From the NCBI GenBank assembly GCA_035236585.1, contig CP141135.1, positions 7,784,001 to 7,848,000 on the forward strand: a stretch of 64,000 bases of DNA. The letters are read 5' to 3'. Below, one piece after another: positions 11,988 to 24,805 of this stretch (positions within the stretch are counted from its first letter, which is position 1; each line of letters begins with the position of its first letter). The position numbers and the translations under genes are program-made. The notes under the pieces were generated by a model that was not told where the DNA came from, did not search any database, and was given only the letters and a program-made list of their open reading frames with translations. The stretch comes from Warburgia ugandensis (taxonomy: Eukaryota; Streptophyta; Magnoliopsida; Canellales; Canellaceae).

Positions 11988-14158
11988 TGTAAGAGGCCCA
12001 TGGTGAGAGTCGACTATTGCAGTTGGACGGTCTATTGGCAAATGGCGCCATCGTGACCGAAATCTGTATTTTTTGGTGTAAATAGGTCACTAGTTTAGGC
12101 CAGTTATCACCCTTGTTTATAGAATTTTTTATGTTTTTTTTTTGTATGTAATGGTAGGAAAAAAGGTGGTGGTAGTTGGGATGGAGTTCCTTTTTGGCCA
12201 GAATCCACCATTTGTCCTGATTTCCATCCATGAAGCTTGAATTTAAGGGTTTTTCTTTTACCCTCTTTACAATTTCTTCTGAAACACTTTTTCTGGGTTT
12301 TTTTTCTTACAGGATAAGAGTCTTCCGCTCTTGGATAGAACTGTTGGTATGTTGAATTTCTGCGATCTGGGTTTGAGTTTGATCTTTTGAGATGATTTTG
12401 TTGCATTTGGTTGGTTTTCTAGATGTTTTCTGAAGTTTTAGTTTGTAGAAGTTCTGGATCTGGTTGATTTGTACCTCGATTTCTACTACAAATAGATCTA
12501 TATATTTGGTTTCTATGAACAAGGTCTAAGAGAAGTTCTAACTCGTCACTTATTTATAAAATCATACTGAATGGATAAATAATATTATGACTTAGTTGGG
12601 ATGATTGATGGTGTCTCAATTCTCAAGTACTATAGGGTCATCTTGTTTGCAGTAGAGACGATATAAAATGACAGCTACAAAAACAAGAAGTACAGATACG
12701 ATGGTATGCTCTTGGATCGAATTGATATTCTACAGGTGCATCTCTGTACAATTTTCTCCCACTCTTTTATGAACTAGGGAGCTTTTTTTTGTGTGCAATT
12801 TTTACGACTTTTTTGGTCTAAAATTATTATGTTTTGAATATGTGACTTATGACTTATGTTATTAGCTTTAAAGAATGAATATGTGATAGTAAGTGACGAA
12901 AGAGGAATGATTTGGTGTGGTAAAACCTCATTGTAAGGATATGTGGGAATTGACTTGTTGGATCTAAGTATGCGACACTAACTGTTGGTTCACATTGCAT
13001 CACTGATAATATATGTATAGGGGTGTGTTAATTTCAGCTGTTTCATGGAGGTGCAAAGATTAGATGACATTTGAATGGCAGAAAAATAGCAAAAAACATA
13101 AAAAGTTAGAAGAAAGGGCAGTTAAAAGCTTTTTTCAGCACAATCAAGTGTCACCTGTACTTTACACCTGTAACTCATTGCTGACATTGTTGTTCCCCAT
13201 ATATATGTATGTAATTTTTTCAAAACAAAAAAGTCCTTGGATCTCCCACAGGCTTGGGTTACGACAATACTAGGATCCAAAACCAAGCTGCCCAAGAGAC
13301 AAAGGAAAGATTGGTTATAAATTTGGAAAGGTTGCTTATACTTGAAAGTAAAGAACTGTAAGAAAAAATATTGGAACAGGAAGAAAGTTCAAAAAGTAAA
13401 ATCTAAGCACATTTTACATTAAAAGGAAATTCGATTTTGGTAAGATTTAATCTGAAATCATAGTTCAGTTCCAAATTAGTTAGGTACTTGTTTTTTGTTT
13501 TTTTCCTATTCTATTCTTCTTAAAGACTAGGACGGTGCCCACATCTTGTACTCCCGAACTGATGATGTTTAGGGTGAAGAACCTAACCACCCAGTTTTGC
13601 TACGTCGAACTACCTACACCCAATGAGAGGATGAGGCAGTTCATAGTAGAGTAGGTAAAAAGGGAGGCAAATGCAATTTAAAATGAAACTGTTCCAATGC
13701 TTTTATTATACTAAACTCAGACTCACAAATATATTAGCATAAGAAGGATAGAAATATTCATAGTAATATATTATAATACGGAGAAGACATATGTTCTAAT
13801 AAATTGTTAAAGTATAAAGATGTTTCACCATAAACCAGATAGAAGCTCTCTCTCTTTCTCTTAACCAGTTTCCTCTTCCATTGACGCTATAGGATATGGA
13901 AGAGGATCACGTAACTATAGATCTTGGATTGCAACAGGAGCCGGTAGAAGAATATAAACAATAGTACAAGTACCTAAGAACAACAAGAGTGGGCCAAACA
14001 AGAACGACTATCACAAATCGCATGAAGTCTTTGCAATCACGACCGTGTTGATTTTGAGAAGTGGGTGGTAATTGCCTTGGAAGCAATTGCTGGAGGTTAC
14101 AGTAATGCCCATAGAAAGGCAATTCATGGGACACAGACCTACCTGATAATTTGAAGTT

Positions 14159-14474
14159 CTTTCTCATTGACCATCTAAAGATGGAGTCTCCGTTGGCGAG
14201 GACCATGTTTTGTTAACTAAAAACTACGACCAATGTGTCAAATGCACGTTGATGCCATTGTGGACTGCATAGGCTCTATTTACTACACACGTTGAATGCT
14301 GCATGTTATTCTCTCTCTTTCTCATTGACCAACTAAAGATGGAGTCTCCGTTGGCGAGGACCATGTTTTGTTAACTACAAAACTACGACCAATGTGTCAA
14401 ATGCACGTTCATGCCATTGTGGACTGCATAGGCTCCATTTACTACACAAGTTGAATGCTGCATGTTATTCTATT
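14159..14474. repeat. Tandem duplication, period about 158 bp, nearly identical
   Basis: The block CTTTCTCATTGACC... through GAATGCTGCATGTTATTCT occurs twice head to tail, starting at 14159 and 14317, with only a handful of differences. The second copy runs directly into the CT microsatellite, and the first copy ends in a short CT run. This suggests expansion or slippage seeded by the CT tract. Confidence 0.85.
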
Positions 14475-14486
14475 TATCACCAATAT

Positions 14487-14601
<115 letters not shown>

Positions 14602-15568
14602 GCCTCCAAAAGGCTAATCTTATAATACGGGTTGATTGTGACAGTTTCAAAGAAAGTGTTGAAAGTGAGACGCACAAGGACTACATGTCCTACGTATGTT
14701 CACATGTAAAGGCTCACACGTAATTGGACCGAAATATTATTTGACTTAAGAATATTTTTCTAATCTTCAGTCATTGAAAATGTTTTAACATTGTCTAAAT
14801 TAAAATTATTATTCTAATCTTCTAGCCATTGAATATCTTGAATGTGCCTACTTTTTACCTCATGTATTTAGTTTCTTCTGACGCAGAACTCCATAAACAC
14901 GAGTAATCGTTTCTACACCACACCTGGAAACCAGCCCAATAAACGAGACAAATAAGGGCTAGAAGCAAGGAAGGTGAGAAAAATGAATACCCGAGACAAA
15001 AGAGATAAACTGGAAACCACTAAGAGGCCCTCAGAAAGCATATCCAAGGATTATATATGATTTCTTGATTGGAGGATGGGTCTATATGGGGTCAAGGTTG
15101 GCCTGCCGCACAAATGACGGATGCCTCTCCTGTTCTCCATCACCGACAAGCCAGATGCAGATCATAGGAAATTCAGATATTCTCAAGCATTTAATTAAGA
15201 TAAAAATAAACAAAACCAATTTGCACCCAGTATGTTATCCCTATATGCACTCAATTCCTTTTTGACATGTAAAATTGCCACAAAATTTAGCTGACCCAGA
15301 TCAATCTGCACTCTTCAAATCGCTAGTGTTAAGTACAGATCCTAGTATAATTTGCCGGATCATAGAATCCAAATGTTTCTGAAGAAGACAGATTTTCAAT
15401 ACCAAGTACAGCAACAACAAGAGGGCGGTCAGCAGGATGAGGAGAAAGTTACCGCAAAAATTCCTGTTTGTCGATACATGCTCTCTTCTGCGTCTTTTAT
15501 TCTGTTCATTTTACCAGCCTACTGTAGGAATCAATCTCTTGGGAGTTAAACTGCCGGTGTGTGTAAAA

Positions 15569-18500
15569 TCAAGTTAAGCACTTCCAAGTCGATGGTAACC
15601 GGGTCGAAGTCATTGCAGGCATGTTACGGAGATTGACGTCGAGTGGCAACATTCTGTATTCAACTTCGAGTTCTCTGAAGATTTTTATCATCTCCTCAAC
15701 CACAAGCTCTCTCCTGTTCCACCTCTCTCCCATGTTCTGGTGATTCATTCGGTGTTGTAACCACACCGACATTTTCAATCTGTTCATATCTTCTATATCC
15801 CTGACTACTACTGCCGGACCCGGATACCAGTGGTCCTTCTTGCTCTCAATGAACCTGCAACAGGAATCTCAGAAATATTTTCATTTCTTCCTGTTAGAAC
15901 AAAGACAAGTGCAGTTGAAAGTAAACAGAAGATTAGATGAACCAAATCAAACATTATTCACATACAAGATCTTTCTGTGGTTCAGCTATAAGCCTATATA
16001 TTAGAGAGATCAAACTTGACGACGAAAATCTAAATCAGGCTCATGCACAATCCCTCTGGCTGAGGTATCCTTGAATAGAATTTCTGGCATCCAGTAGAGA
16101 CTTTGTTTGTGATTAATAGCTTGTGAATTACTTTAGAAAGAGTTGGAAATAGTAGAATTAAAATCAATAAAAATCTTTATAGTTACTATATGTTTGTCAC
16201 GTTCAATGAACTCAAACACTTCGCTGTTCCCTCCCCTTATCAAGAAATTGTCTCATATTCAAAATCTGAGTGCATGTTTGGGAAAACTTAATTTTAATTG
16301 TTTTTATTGTATTCTAGAATATTTCACAATAAAAACTTAATGGTTTTCTGTTTTAAAATATTCCAGAAGACGATAAAAACAATTAAATCCAGTATCCTTT
16401 TGGGAAAACTTATTTTATTCATTTTTATTGAATTTTTTCTATTTCCCTGTAGAAAATCATGCCCAAACACGCACTAACTGAAATCGAATGAAGATAATGG
16501 AATTGTGTCAGAACCAAACTGAATTATCTCCACCTAACCAACAAAAACTACCAAATATCAGGCCTAGCTGAGGCTGAAAACTAATTGACCTATTAGTTCC
16601 AGAGAGGAAAGGAAAGGAAAGATAAGGGAACAAGAAGAAGAAGAAAAGAATTGGAAACTGACTTCAGTTCACATTTAATGATATTTAAAAGCTTCACTGT
16701 TCACTCATTTCTCTATGTAGGATATTGTCAAACCTGAACTGAAATCTAAGGAAGCTAAGGAAATTAGACAAGAACCTAACTGAGCTAGCTCTACTAACAA
16801 ACTAAGACTACCAAGCACCATGCCTAGATGGGACGGATACCTGAACTATTAATTCTAGTAAGACCACCATGCCTTTTGTGATTCTCCCTCAATGCCAATC
16901 TTATCCTGGTTGTATAATATACCTTTCAGCTATCATACCAGGTGTTGGCTTCATATCACATATGTACGATGGTGAGTATTATGTATTCATTCATTGGCAC
17001 AAGTCTTTAGTGTAAAAATAAAATAAAAATGATTCGGCCAAATATTTCCTGTTACCGAAAAGCTATTTCTCTGTATCGATAACAGTAAAAAGAGCAGTTA
17101 AACGATCTGAAGAAAGAGGTTGTGGGTTCAAGTCCACTCACCATTTGATATAAAGAAGAATAAAGAAAAAAGGAAAGAAGTTCTCATATGCAGACACAAA
17201 AACATGACAATGCTCCCGCAGACCTGCTTCTTCATATAATGATCAAACTACTGTGCTAAAATTTTCTATGTTTGTCCTTATGTTTATTGAGCTTCAATTC
17301 ATTAAACTGACGTAGCCATCCTAGCCTTGGGAATTTTTATGAGAACTTTTACCGCAAATCACCCAAGAGCGACAAACTAGCAGCATTGGATGCTTCTCGT
17401 GGTTCAATGTGCCTAAAAATGTGTCTCTAACAATTGACAAAGAGAAAATCGCGTGATAGCGACTGTTGAATCACAAAATGAAACAGATAAAGGGCAGCCT
17501 CAGTACCCGAACTCCAGCATATGCAGGGCCGGGGGAGGGGCGGACCACAGCGGTCAATAGTATAAAGCCTTATCTTACATTTTGCTAGAGGCTGTTTCCA
17601 TGCCTGAACCCGTGACCTCAAGGTCACATGACAACAACTCTACCGTTGCGCCAAGGCTCCCCTTGACAAAAGGAAGCAGATAAGATGAGAAAACATATAA
17701 TTGAATAGAAACTAAAAAAATTCATCTAAAAGAATCTTAATTGCTAAAGTCTTTATGTGATCCACGTATTCCTTAACCAATTGCCACTTACTCCATGAAC
17801 TTAGAAAACCAATCAACACTGAAAACTCCAAAGTAATCCATGAAGCTTAGTAAGTGATTGTCTTAAACCATATTCAAGATCTAACCAAATCTGACCTCTC
17901 AAACCAACTATAGCTCTAAGTTGAATCATGAAACCAAAAAGAATTCAAGTAGCATGGGCATTTTAAACATGGGAATTATAAAGACTTCAATTCTAGGAAA
18001 ACAACCAAAACAAGAAATCCTTGTTAACGATGACTCCCAACACCCAGCAAAATGTGACGATAAATTGGAGGGATTGATTTATGTACTAAACACAGAATAT
18101 GAGAATACAGCCATCTTAATATTCATAAGCAGAAAATATCAAGGAATAAGATAGAGCTGATTTTGGCAATTACCCTTTTATTCGTTCTTTTATCAAAGAG
18201 ACCTTCTCTACAGGAGTAGAAACATGAATAGAGAAATCAATTGCATCTCCCATATCTGGACTTCGATAGAAATTGCTGATTGGTAGTGTGGAAAGCAAGC
18301 TATTTGGATAGGTGATCTTCTGGTTGTCATACCTCAGAAAGATTGTTGTCAGGATGTTCATTTCCTCTACTATCATCTGAAGTTAGAGATGTTGATATCA
18401 GGGTCCAATAGTTTCTGAAAGCAAGCTTAATAAATGAGAATTTTAGTATCATCTGTCATCTACCTGAACTTCCTCTATTTCACAGCGGTCACCCACATCA

Positions 18501-21500
18501 TAGGGGTGCATCACAAACAAGAAGATAATTGCTTCAAAGACAGTCTTGCAGGTATTCCCAAAGATGAAAACCACCAGGAGGAGCTGGGAGCTAATAAATA
18601 CAAAAATATGCGTACTTGCTATTTCAAGAATAAGGAGCCAGATGACCAGTACTATGATGGCCACAACAACATTTGCCATTTGGTGGAGCTTGTTCACAGC
18701 TGTTTTTGTATCATTCAGCGTCAAGGACAGGGCTCTTCTTTCTATGAATGCATTGACCTGCAAATGCATAGGACCAAGGATTACCAGATTTATACTAAGG
18801 CATATACAATTTCTATATATTCTGCAAATTTCATGCACATCTGATATAATTCCATACCAATAAGAAAGTAGCATAAATTAGATTAAGAAGAGATTAGGAT
18901 CATTACCACCCAGTTTTTCAGAGTTCTTCTGTTAATTTTCTTGGTATCATTTTCTCCTTCAATGCTAGCCATAGCCTTCTGAGCTTCATCTTCTGTCATG
19001 AAGCGGATCAGATCAACAAGGTATATATGCCTGTTAATTCATAGATACTGTGTCACCTACCTGTGAAAAGGATAATCGTCCAAGTATAACATTGTGAAGT
19101 ATCATTTCAGAAAAATGATAAACCCAATTGGTTAACATGAAAATGATGGAGCTAGTAAAATAAGGACATTCAAGTTAGTAGCATTGCATTTCAAGCGTAT
19201 TCTATGCTATCTTTAGTGAACTTTCATAGTCAACCTCCAATACATTACAATGACATACCCAGGTCCACTAAAATCCCTAAATATCTCTTAAGCTATTTCA
19301 TCTAATATCCATTACTCTAATTAGGAATGAAAGTCAATTTCTTTCTAGGAATCGCTTGTATTTGATCACTACATGCCAAGGTTCCACCTGCTGAAGGTTG
19401 CTCATATTTGCTCTGCATTCATACACTTCACCTTAAAAGAAATGAACTATAGAGTCGGGAACAAGTTAATCAACCCAATTTCATATGCTCTGGGCCAAGA
19501 AGCAAATCAAACTACGAAAAGGCTAGTTCAAATAAGCGCTTCCCTTTGTAATTGGAAGGTGAGACTAGCCAAGATGAAAATGTATCCAAGGAGTAAAACT
19601 CATCACAGGTGCTAGAACAGACTATCTGAGAGGACCTCGTACAACGGTTACCAGCTTGCTGATGGTGTTATCAAATTCAATAGTAAAGATGTCCATGAGA
19701 AAACCACTTCACTTTTGGTTACATCTTATATAAGAAAACTTTATTTAACCAGGAAATTTAGCTTTTCCGCCAAGTAGCAGAACAAAAAGGACAGCCCCGG
19801 TGCACGAAACTCCCTCCTATGCAGGGTCTGGGGAAGGGGTGGACCACAAGGGCCTATAGCAGGCAGCCTTACCCTGTATTTTTACAAGAGGCTGTTTCCA
19901 CATCTTGAGCCCATGACCTCAAGTTCACACGACTACAACTTTTAACATTTCACCAAGTAGCAGAACCATAATGCCAATTTGACGAATAACAGGTCAAAGT
20001 TTTTTATGGCATATACAACAAATGAGTACAAGGTAGTAAACTACAGGAAAAGCGAGTATAACAACTTACCTAGATCCAGACTTAGCTACATTGGTGAAGA
20101 TCTTCTTAGCTGCAGCTTTTGCCTCGACCTCACTCCGAATCTGCATTGATGACTCTTGTATCTGTTCGTCCAGTGTAGAAAGAGCACTGTTCCTAACTAT
20201 ATTCACCAGCCGTTTCATGTTCCAAGCTGAGATATTCTTTTGGTTGAGCTTCTGGATTTTTTCCATTGGTAGTCCATCGATTGGCTCAGAGTACCTGAAG
20301 CTCTTTGCTGTCGCAGGGTTCCTTAAGATTCCTCCACTTGGGCTGATCCTCGTACTCTTGCTTGGCAGTGCTGTGGCTCTGAGGTCGGCAGGAAAGCTAG
20401 CACCAGCATTCTGCAGATTCTGCACCTCAGCCATTACCCTGTCTTCCTCTTCCTTGGTCTGTTGAATTTCAATCAATGGAGGACCAGAGAGCGTCTGAAT
20501 CACGTACTGGTTAAACAGTGCCTCCTGAATCCGATCGAAATATGTACTGACATGGAAAGAGGATGCCAAGATCTTTACAAGAAGCGTCTTTACAAGCCAT
20601 ATGAATGTGGCAACCAAGAGACAGAAAAGAATCCTGGTCACATAACGCAGTGAGCGGCTTTCTGGTTCCTTCTTAACCTTCTTGTCAAAAATGAGAAGCC
20701 AGGAAATCAAAACCATGCTCAACCACAGGAAATTCTGAACGGCCCTCCTAACACCATACACGAAATACAAAAGCCGCTTCTTCAACAGGAAATTCCTCTC
20801 AATGAAGAACACAATGATCCGAATTCCCCAACCAGAGACTAAATGGCCGCTTATTAAAACTAAAATCATGACTTCCCATTTCCATAGATGTAGATTCCAA
20901 ACTTCCTTTTTAATTAAAACAGGAAACGTTAGGCTGCATACGAAGATCCCCAAAATTATAATTAAGCCGACCAACTGAACAATTGTGAAAGTACTCATCC
21001 GATCTTTCTTGAAGTCTGGCAAGTCCTCATCGAGGAACGGATCATCTTCATCTTCGTCATACCTACTCAACAACCCCGATTTAAATTGTCCAGATCTCAT
21101 CGTCCCTGAGAACTTCTCATCTCCGAATGGAGCAGGGTCCATCAATCTCGACTTAGTCCTGCTTCTCAACATAGTTGAAGTTGTTCGCAATGAATTCGAA
21201 GTGCATTTGAGAACCTGATCAAAATTTGAAGTCACCCCTTTTCTTCTTCGACCGGGGTCATCGTCATCCTCATCTTCAGAAGAATTTTTATACGTTTTTC
21301 TGGGGTTCGGCGGCTTACCGGAGGTGTAGCCAGAAGAATCTTGAAACGATACTCGCAGATCCTTCGACGGCGTTAGGTGATGTCTGCCCTGGTTTGGAGT
21401 CAGCTGCATTTCATCCATGTTCAAATCCATATCCAATGCTATCTCTCCTATAGCTTTCTGTTTGTCTAAAAACTGCCCAATTAGCTTTGAAGGGGGATCA

Positions 21501-21826
21501 TCATTTTCCGGGGCCTGTTGCTGGAAACTGAATCCGCTCATACTTGGATTTACCCTCTTTCCTTCTTCCTGATTTTCGTTCCAATAATTGTAGTTGGGCT
21601 CTCCCCACACCTTTAAACCGTTACTACCGGGTTCGTTTATAGGCTCATCGTTTCTACTGCCTGCATCTACTTTCACAACTACCTCGTTTCCATCATCGGG
21701 TTTCATGGAGCCTTCTTTGTGTTGGGAGAGAATGGGCAATTCTTCCTGCAACTCTTCTTCACTTCCGATGGACTTTTTAGCCTTGTAAGAACCGTGAGAT
21801 TTGTACGATTTTATGCGAGAATCCAT
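15569..21826 (-). CDS. MscS-like mechanosensitive ion channel (MSL4/5/6/8/10 type), complete
   Basis: Five exons join in frame with GT-AG introns: 21826-20070, 19030-18907, 18757-18464, 18376-18174 and 15854-15569 (stop TGA). They give 2664 nt, or 887 residues, close to Arabidopsis MSL4/5/6/8 lengths. The N-terminus is acidic and low-complexity, with the DPFLDEDLP motif near residue 260. Membrane segments lie at about 279-299, 312-339, 352-379 and 392-419. Exon 3 (628-725) carries segment 5 and the pore helix with FGNTCK, then HPYDVGDRC. Exon 4 carries NILTTIFLRYDNQK. The last exon gives KKDHWYP, RMNHQNMGERW and a C-terminus ending near RLPSTWKCLT. Intron 1 (1039 bp) and intron 4 (2319 bp) each hold an Au SINE, and intron 4 also holds a MITE. 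Exons 2-4 match the left paralogue exactly in length, which supports tandem duplication. The C-terminal half is far better conserved between the two than the N-terminal tail. Confidence 0.93.
16270..16474. mobile_element. MITE-like element in intron 4 of the right MSL gene
   Basis: The ends GTGCATGTTTGGG and (reverse complement) GTGCGTGTTTGGG form a 13-bp terminal inverted repeat with one mismatch. The 205-bp body is AT-rich with internal inverted similarity around TTTTAATTGTTTTTAT. Ends of the GTGTTTGG type are common in plant hAT and Harbinger MITEs. I could not fix the target duplication, so the superfamily is open. Confidence 0.6.
17491..17664 (-). mobile_element. Au-type SINE in intron 4 of the right MSL gene
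   Basis: Read on the minus strand, it runs from the AAGGGGAGCCTTGGCGCAAC head through GAGGTCACGGGTTCA and GAAACAGCCTCT to the CTGCCCT end. It is flanked by an imperfect 16-bp target duplication at 17475-17490 and 17668-17683 (AAAATGAAACAGATAA against AAAAGGAAGCAGATAA). It lies in the same orientation as the host gene. Confidence 0.9.
19784..19952 (-). mobile_element. Au-type SINE in intron 1 of the right MSL gene
   Basis: A minus-strand Au copy lacking the first few head bases. A 14-bp target duplication CCAAGTAGCAGAAC is identical at 19770-19783 and 19953-19966. Box B is preserved in weakened form as GGGCTCAAG. Confidence 0.9.
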
Positions 21827-21887
21827 GAGTTCAGAAGACTGGTTTCACGTATCATAGATGGCTGAAAAGCAGAAATAAGAAATACCC

Positions 21888-21894
21888 ATTTATA
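21888..21894 (-). promoter_or_regulatory. TATA box of the right MSL gene
   Basis: The minus strand reads ATTATAAATGG about 65 bp upstream of the ATG at 21826. Its placement resembles the left paralogue, which would fit a promoter carried along in the duplication. Use is inferred. Confidence 0.5.
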
Positions 21895-21899
21895 ATTCT

Positions 21900-22314
21900 C
21901 TTGATTCCGTCCTGATTCATTTCAGGGATTACAATCTTACTGTCCCTATTCCACCATGAAAGGAGCTTCAAAGAACAGGTAAAACACTTGCATAGCTTTC
22001 TCCGCATGGCGCGCTTTTGAGGTTGCATGAACAGATAATAATAACCTTCTAATTTAAATTAATTACGTTCCTACCAACCTCGACCTTTGATGTCTTGCCG
22101 TATTGCGTCGTACTCTCCAGGCGAGTGGCACTTCCGTAATTATATTGGGTTTAGGAAAAGCCACGGTAATTTAGCAAAGATATTTGGCCGGAGACCCGGT
22201 CACTCTACAGAAGCGGGCATTGTGGGATTGGATTTGGTATTGAAACCCATGTTTTTGATATCGACACTCCCTTCTTGACTATTGCTCTAAGTTAAGCAAG
22301 TTAATAATAGAAGG
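21900..22314. other. Upstream region of the right MSL gene, nothing recognised
   Basis: Short intergenic stretch upstream of the TATA box. I see no gene or repeat before the SINE target site at 22315. Confidence 0.5.
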
Positions 22315-22330
22315 TAGTCAGTGAAGATCA

Positions 22331-22458
22331 CGGGTTCAAGGCATAGAAACAGTCTCTTGCAAAAATGCATGGTAAAGCTGCCTACTATAGGCCCTTGTAG
22401 TTCGACCCTTTTTCAGACCGCGCATAAGTGGGAACTTTGTACACCGGAGGTGCCCTCT
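22331..22458 (+). mobile_element. Au-type SINE, 5'-truncated
   Basis: It begins inside box B (CGGGTTCAAGG) and runs through AACAGTCTCTTGCAAAAATG to the GGTGCCCTC end. Flanking 16-mers TAGTCAGTGAAGATCA (22315-22330) and TAGTGACTGAAGATCA (22459-22474) look like a target duplication with two differences. Confidence 0.8.
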
Positions 22459-22474
22459 TAGTGACTGAAGATCA

Positions 22475-22849
22475 GCACTTGCATTCTGAACGGCACATAT
22501 ATGCAGATAGTTGAGAACCAAGCGGCATAAGACAAAAGGAATAATATGTTCCCATACTTTATTCGTTGCAAACAGAAATATTATTAGAAAGTCTCGTAGA
22601 ACTCATCTAACAACGACAGAGTCTGTTTCTTTGCTTTCTCTGATAAAACCTTCTTCAGCCAACAAATCTCTGATGCAGTTCATCACACACAACTCCCCGT
22701 CTCTCCTCTGAAATACTCTTCCTTGCAAGTTTAAGTTGCTGTTTTTTCCTCTAGCCAAATTAGATTTAAGAATGCATGCAAGTGATTTGCTTTGTAATTC
22801 TTTGCTTGTATAAAAAATGAGACCATTTCTTACGCAAAGTCCTAGATAG
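22475..22849. other. Intergenic spacer between two SINEs, nothing recognised
   Basis: A minus-strand frame of 108 codons at 22603-22929 runs from the SINE at 22850 into this spacer and has no recognisable domain. I see no gene. Confidence 0.45.
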
Positions 22850-23007
22850 AAGGGGAGCTTTCGCACAACGGTAAAGTTGTCGTCATGACGTGGAAACAGC
22901 CTCTTACAAAATGCAAAATAAGACTGCATACTATTGACCCTTGTAGTTCTCTCTCTTCTCCAAATCCTACATACACAAGAACTTCATACACCGGCCTGCC
23001 TTTTTAT
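22850..23007 (+). mobile_element. Au-type SINE with internal deletion
   Basis: The head AGGGGAGCTTTCGCACAACG and the CAGCCTCTTACAAAATGC block are present, but the box-B region between GTCATGAC and GTGGAAAC is deleted, so its internal promoter is broken. A short 8-bp direct repeat CTAGATAG flanks it at 22842-22849 and 23008-23015. Confidence 0.8.
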
Positions 23008-23166
23008 CTAGATAGCTAATATAGTCGAATGACGATGATCTATTACTGAGCTACGGCCACCAAACTAGTGGCCGGTGGCCCCTCACATAAAGTAATTAGC
23101 ATCAAACATCATGTTACACTGTAGATGATATTCTCTACTTTTCGACTATTCTATTGACAGACTTCT

Positions 23167-23191
23167 ATATATATATATATATATATATATT
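23167..23191. repeat. (TA)n microsatellite
   Basis: About 12 uninterrupted TA units in non-coding sequence. Confidence 0.95.
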
Positions 23192-23324
23192 AATCAATCA
23201 AGATTTTTTAATAAAGTAATGTCCTTCTAAATTTATAGAAAACTACCGATTCTGCGGCTACTAATTTTATCAAAATTTTATTATATGTAAATGTGTGCGG
23301 ATGTGTGTGTGCACTTGTCACAAT

Positions 23325-24445
23325 GTGTTGTAGGAAGTGTATGGGCAATTTTATTGATCTATCGTAAACATTGTTCATGTTTATGTCTTTATAATTGAAA
23401 CTGGATGCGGAGCTCTTGGTGTGGAGGCTGCAACTGTTTTAATTCTTTAGGCCATCGGTGGTGCCAATAAGGGTGTGATTCCTCACACTTAGCTCAATCA
23501 CATCTTTTTCATTGCAGTATTTGCCAAGTCTACCAACACTTATTCCATGTTGTAGTCCAAGGGAAACGTTAGAGATGGAGATGTCAAAACTTCCTGGTCC
23601 AATGGAGATAAAATCATCAGTAGTGCCTATCTCAGAGCGGAAGATCTTGATATCACTAGAACTTATGCGGATTCCATCTGCGTTTGAGCTGGTGCAGAGA
23701 TCTTCAAGGTATGGATCTTGATGTTCTTAGACCCATAAATGATCGTCTGGAAGAACTTACTATCAATCAATAAAATGCGTCAAACTGTTGCATTTTGTTA
23801 CGAAGCTGAATCTTAAGGACTGTTGCAGTGAGAGAGAACACATCAAGCACCTTCTACTTCCTTCACTAGTAAGAAAATCAGATGTGCTTTGCTGGAAATT
23901 CTGAAAAACTTACAGGTGGTAGAAGCTTGCATGTGACGAACTTAGGACCTTGATTGCATGGCAAAGTAGAAGCGCTTTGGCCATCAAATATTGTCTTTAT
24001 AGTTTCCGTCAACCTGTTGATATATAGAAAATGGACCCAACTATTCGAATTTGTTGAGACCAGTAGGAGCTTTCACTATGCCTTTGAGCACAAAAACCAA
24101 AGTATCCTTGCATAGACATTTCAACACCATTGGACCTACCAGAAATGATCCCTCTGGAGTCAAAACTCTTGCCATTCCACCTAACGTGCATGCCTCCTTC
24201 CAAGGACTTAATATATAGCCTATTAAGTAAATGAATAGACCAGATAAATAATTATTATTAATCTTTCTTTTGTAATACATGTTCTACGATATAGAAAGCA
24301 CATAAATGAGTAAACATAAATTAAAAAAATATTCTCTGGTGTTGTCACCTGACCGCTATCTGGCCATCAGGAGTTGTACCAAAGGCATTCACATTGAAAA
24401 CTTTGAGTGGGATGGCAGCATTTGCTATCCTTGCAAGTAAGAACA
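23325..24445 (-). pseudogene. Decayed polygalacturonase (GH28) gene
   Basis: Minus-strand translation in shifting frames matches the polygalacturonase fold from end to end. An N-terminal FNVNAFGTTPDGQ lies near 24390, VLTPEGSFLVGP and GIVKAP at 24050-24170, FDGQSASTLPCNQG near 23960, and KNIKIHTLKISAPA near 23720. Then follow NADGIRI, TDDFISIGPG, LQHGISVGRLGKYCNE and SFNYKDINMNNV down to about 23350. Living enzymes cleave pectin in the cell wall and use four motifs: NTD, GDD, GHG and RIK. Here they read NAD, TDD, QHG and no RIK. There is a frameshift at SAPA/NADG, two adjacent stops near 23780-23790 and a TAA after TDGLKN. It is therefore non-functional. It is a single copy in this window and lies between the MSL pair and the kinase gene. 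Confidence 0.85.
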
Positions 24446-24805
24446 AGAGGTAAACTGTTTCGGGGTTGAAGCTAGAACCACTTTTAAAAGCAGAAATCTT
24501 GTTGCAAGCACGCCTCTCTTTATTTCTCTTTCACTTGATTCTTGCAATGAGCTATTCATATGTCTCTTCAGTGTTTATATGGTATTATAGGAAGCTTTGC
24601 CACATACAATTTGGTAGGTTTCAACTACTTGAGTTTCTTGCAATATTTTGTTAGATTGTTTGGTATCATTCTCCCATTTTTAGCCTTCTTTAGAGGGTAG
24701 TTAGAATGTTTGGTTTTATTCTCTTATTTTTTAGCTTTATTTTTAGGCACCATATCTCTCTCTGTGTGGCAATATGGCAAGTAGTAACCCACTTTTGCAT
24801 AAACG
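24446..24805. other. Upstream flank of the polygalacturonase pseudogene, nothing further recognised
   Basis: The first ~90 bp may be the remnant of the leader and signal-peptide region, since TTGTTCTTACTTGCAAGG precedes the mature-type start on the minus strand. Beyond that I see no feature. Confidence 0.35.

Noticed and set aside
13907..14206. 99-codon minus-strand frame as a small membrane protein gene
   Set aside because: The hydrophobic stretch is suggestive, but there is no family match, no clear promoter, and its start overlaps the tandem repeat.
17095..17160. Box-B-like GGGTTCAAGTCC suggesting a tRNA or SINE
   Set aside because: No convincing box A at the right distance, no cloverleaf and no defined 3' end.
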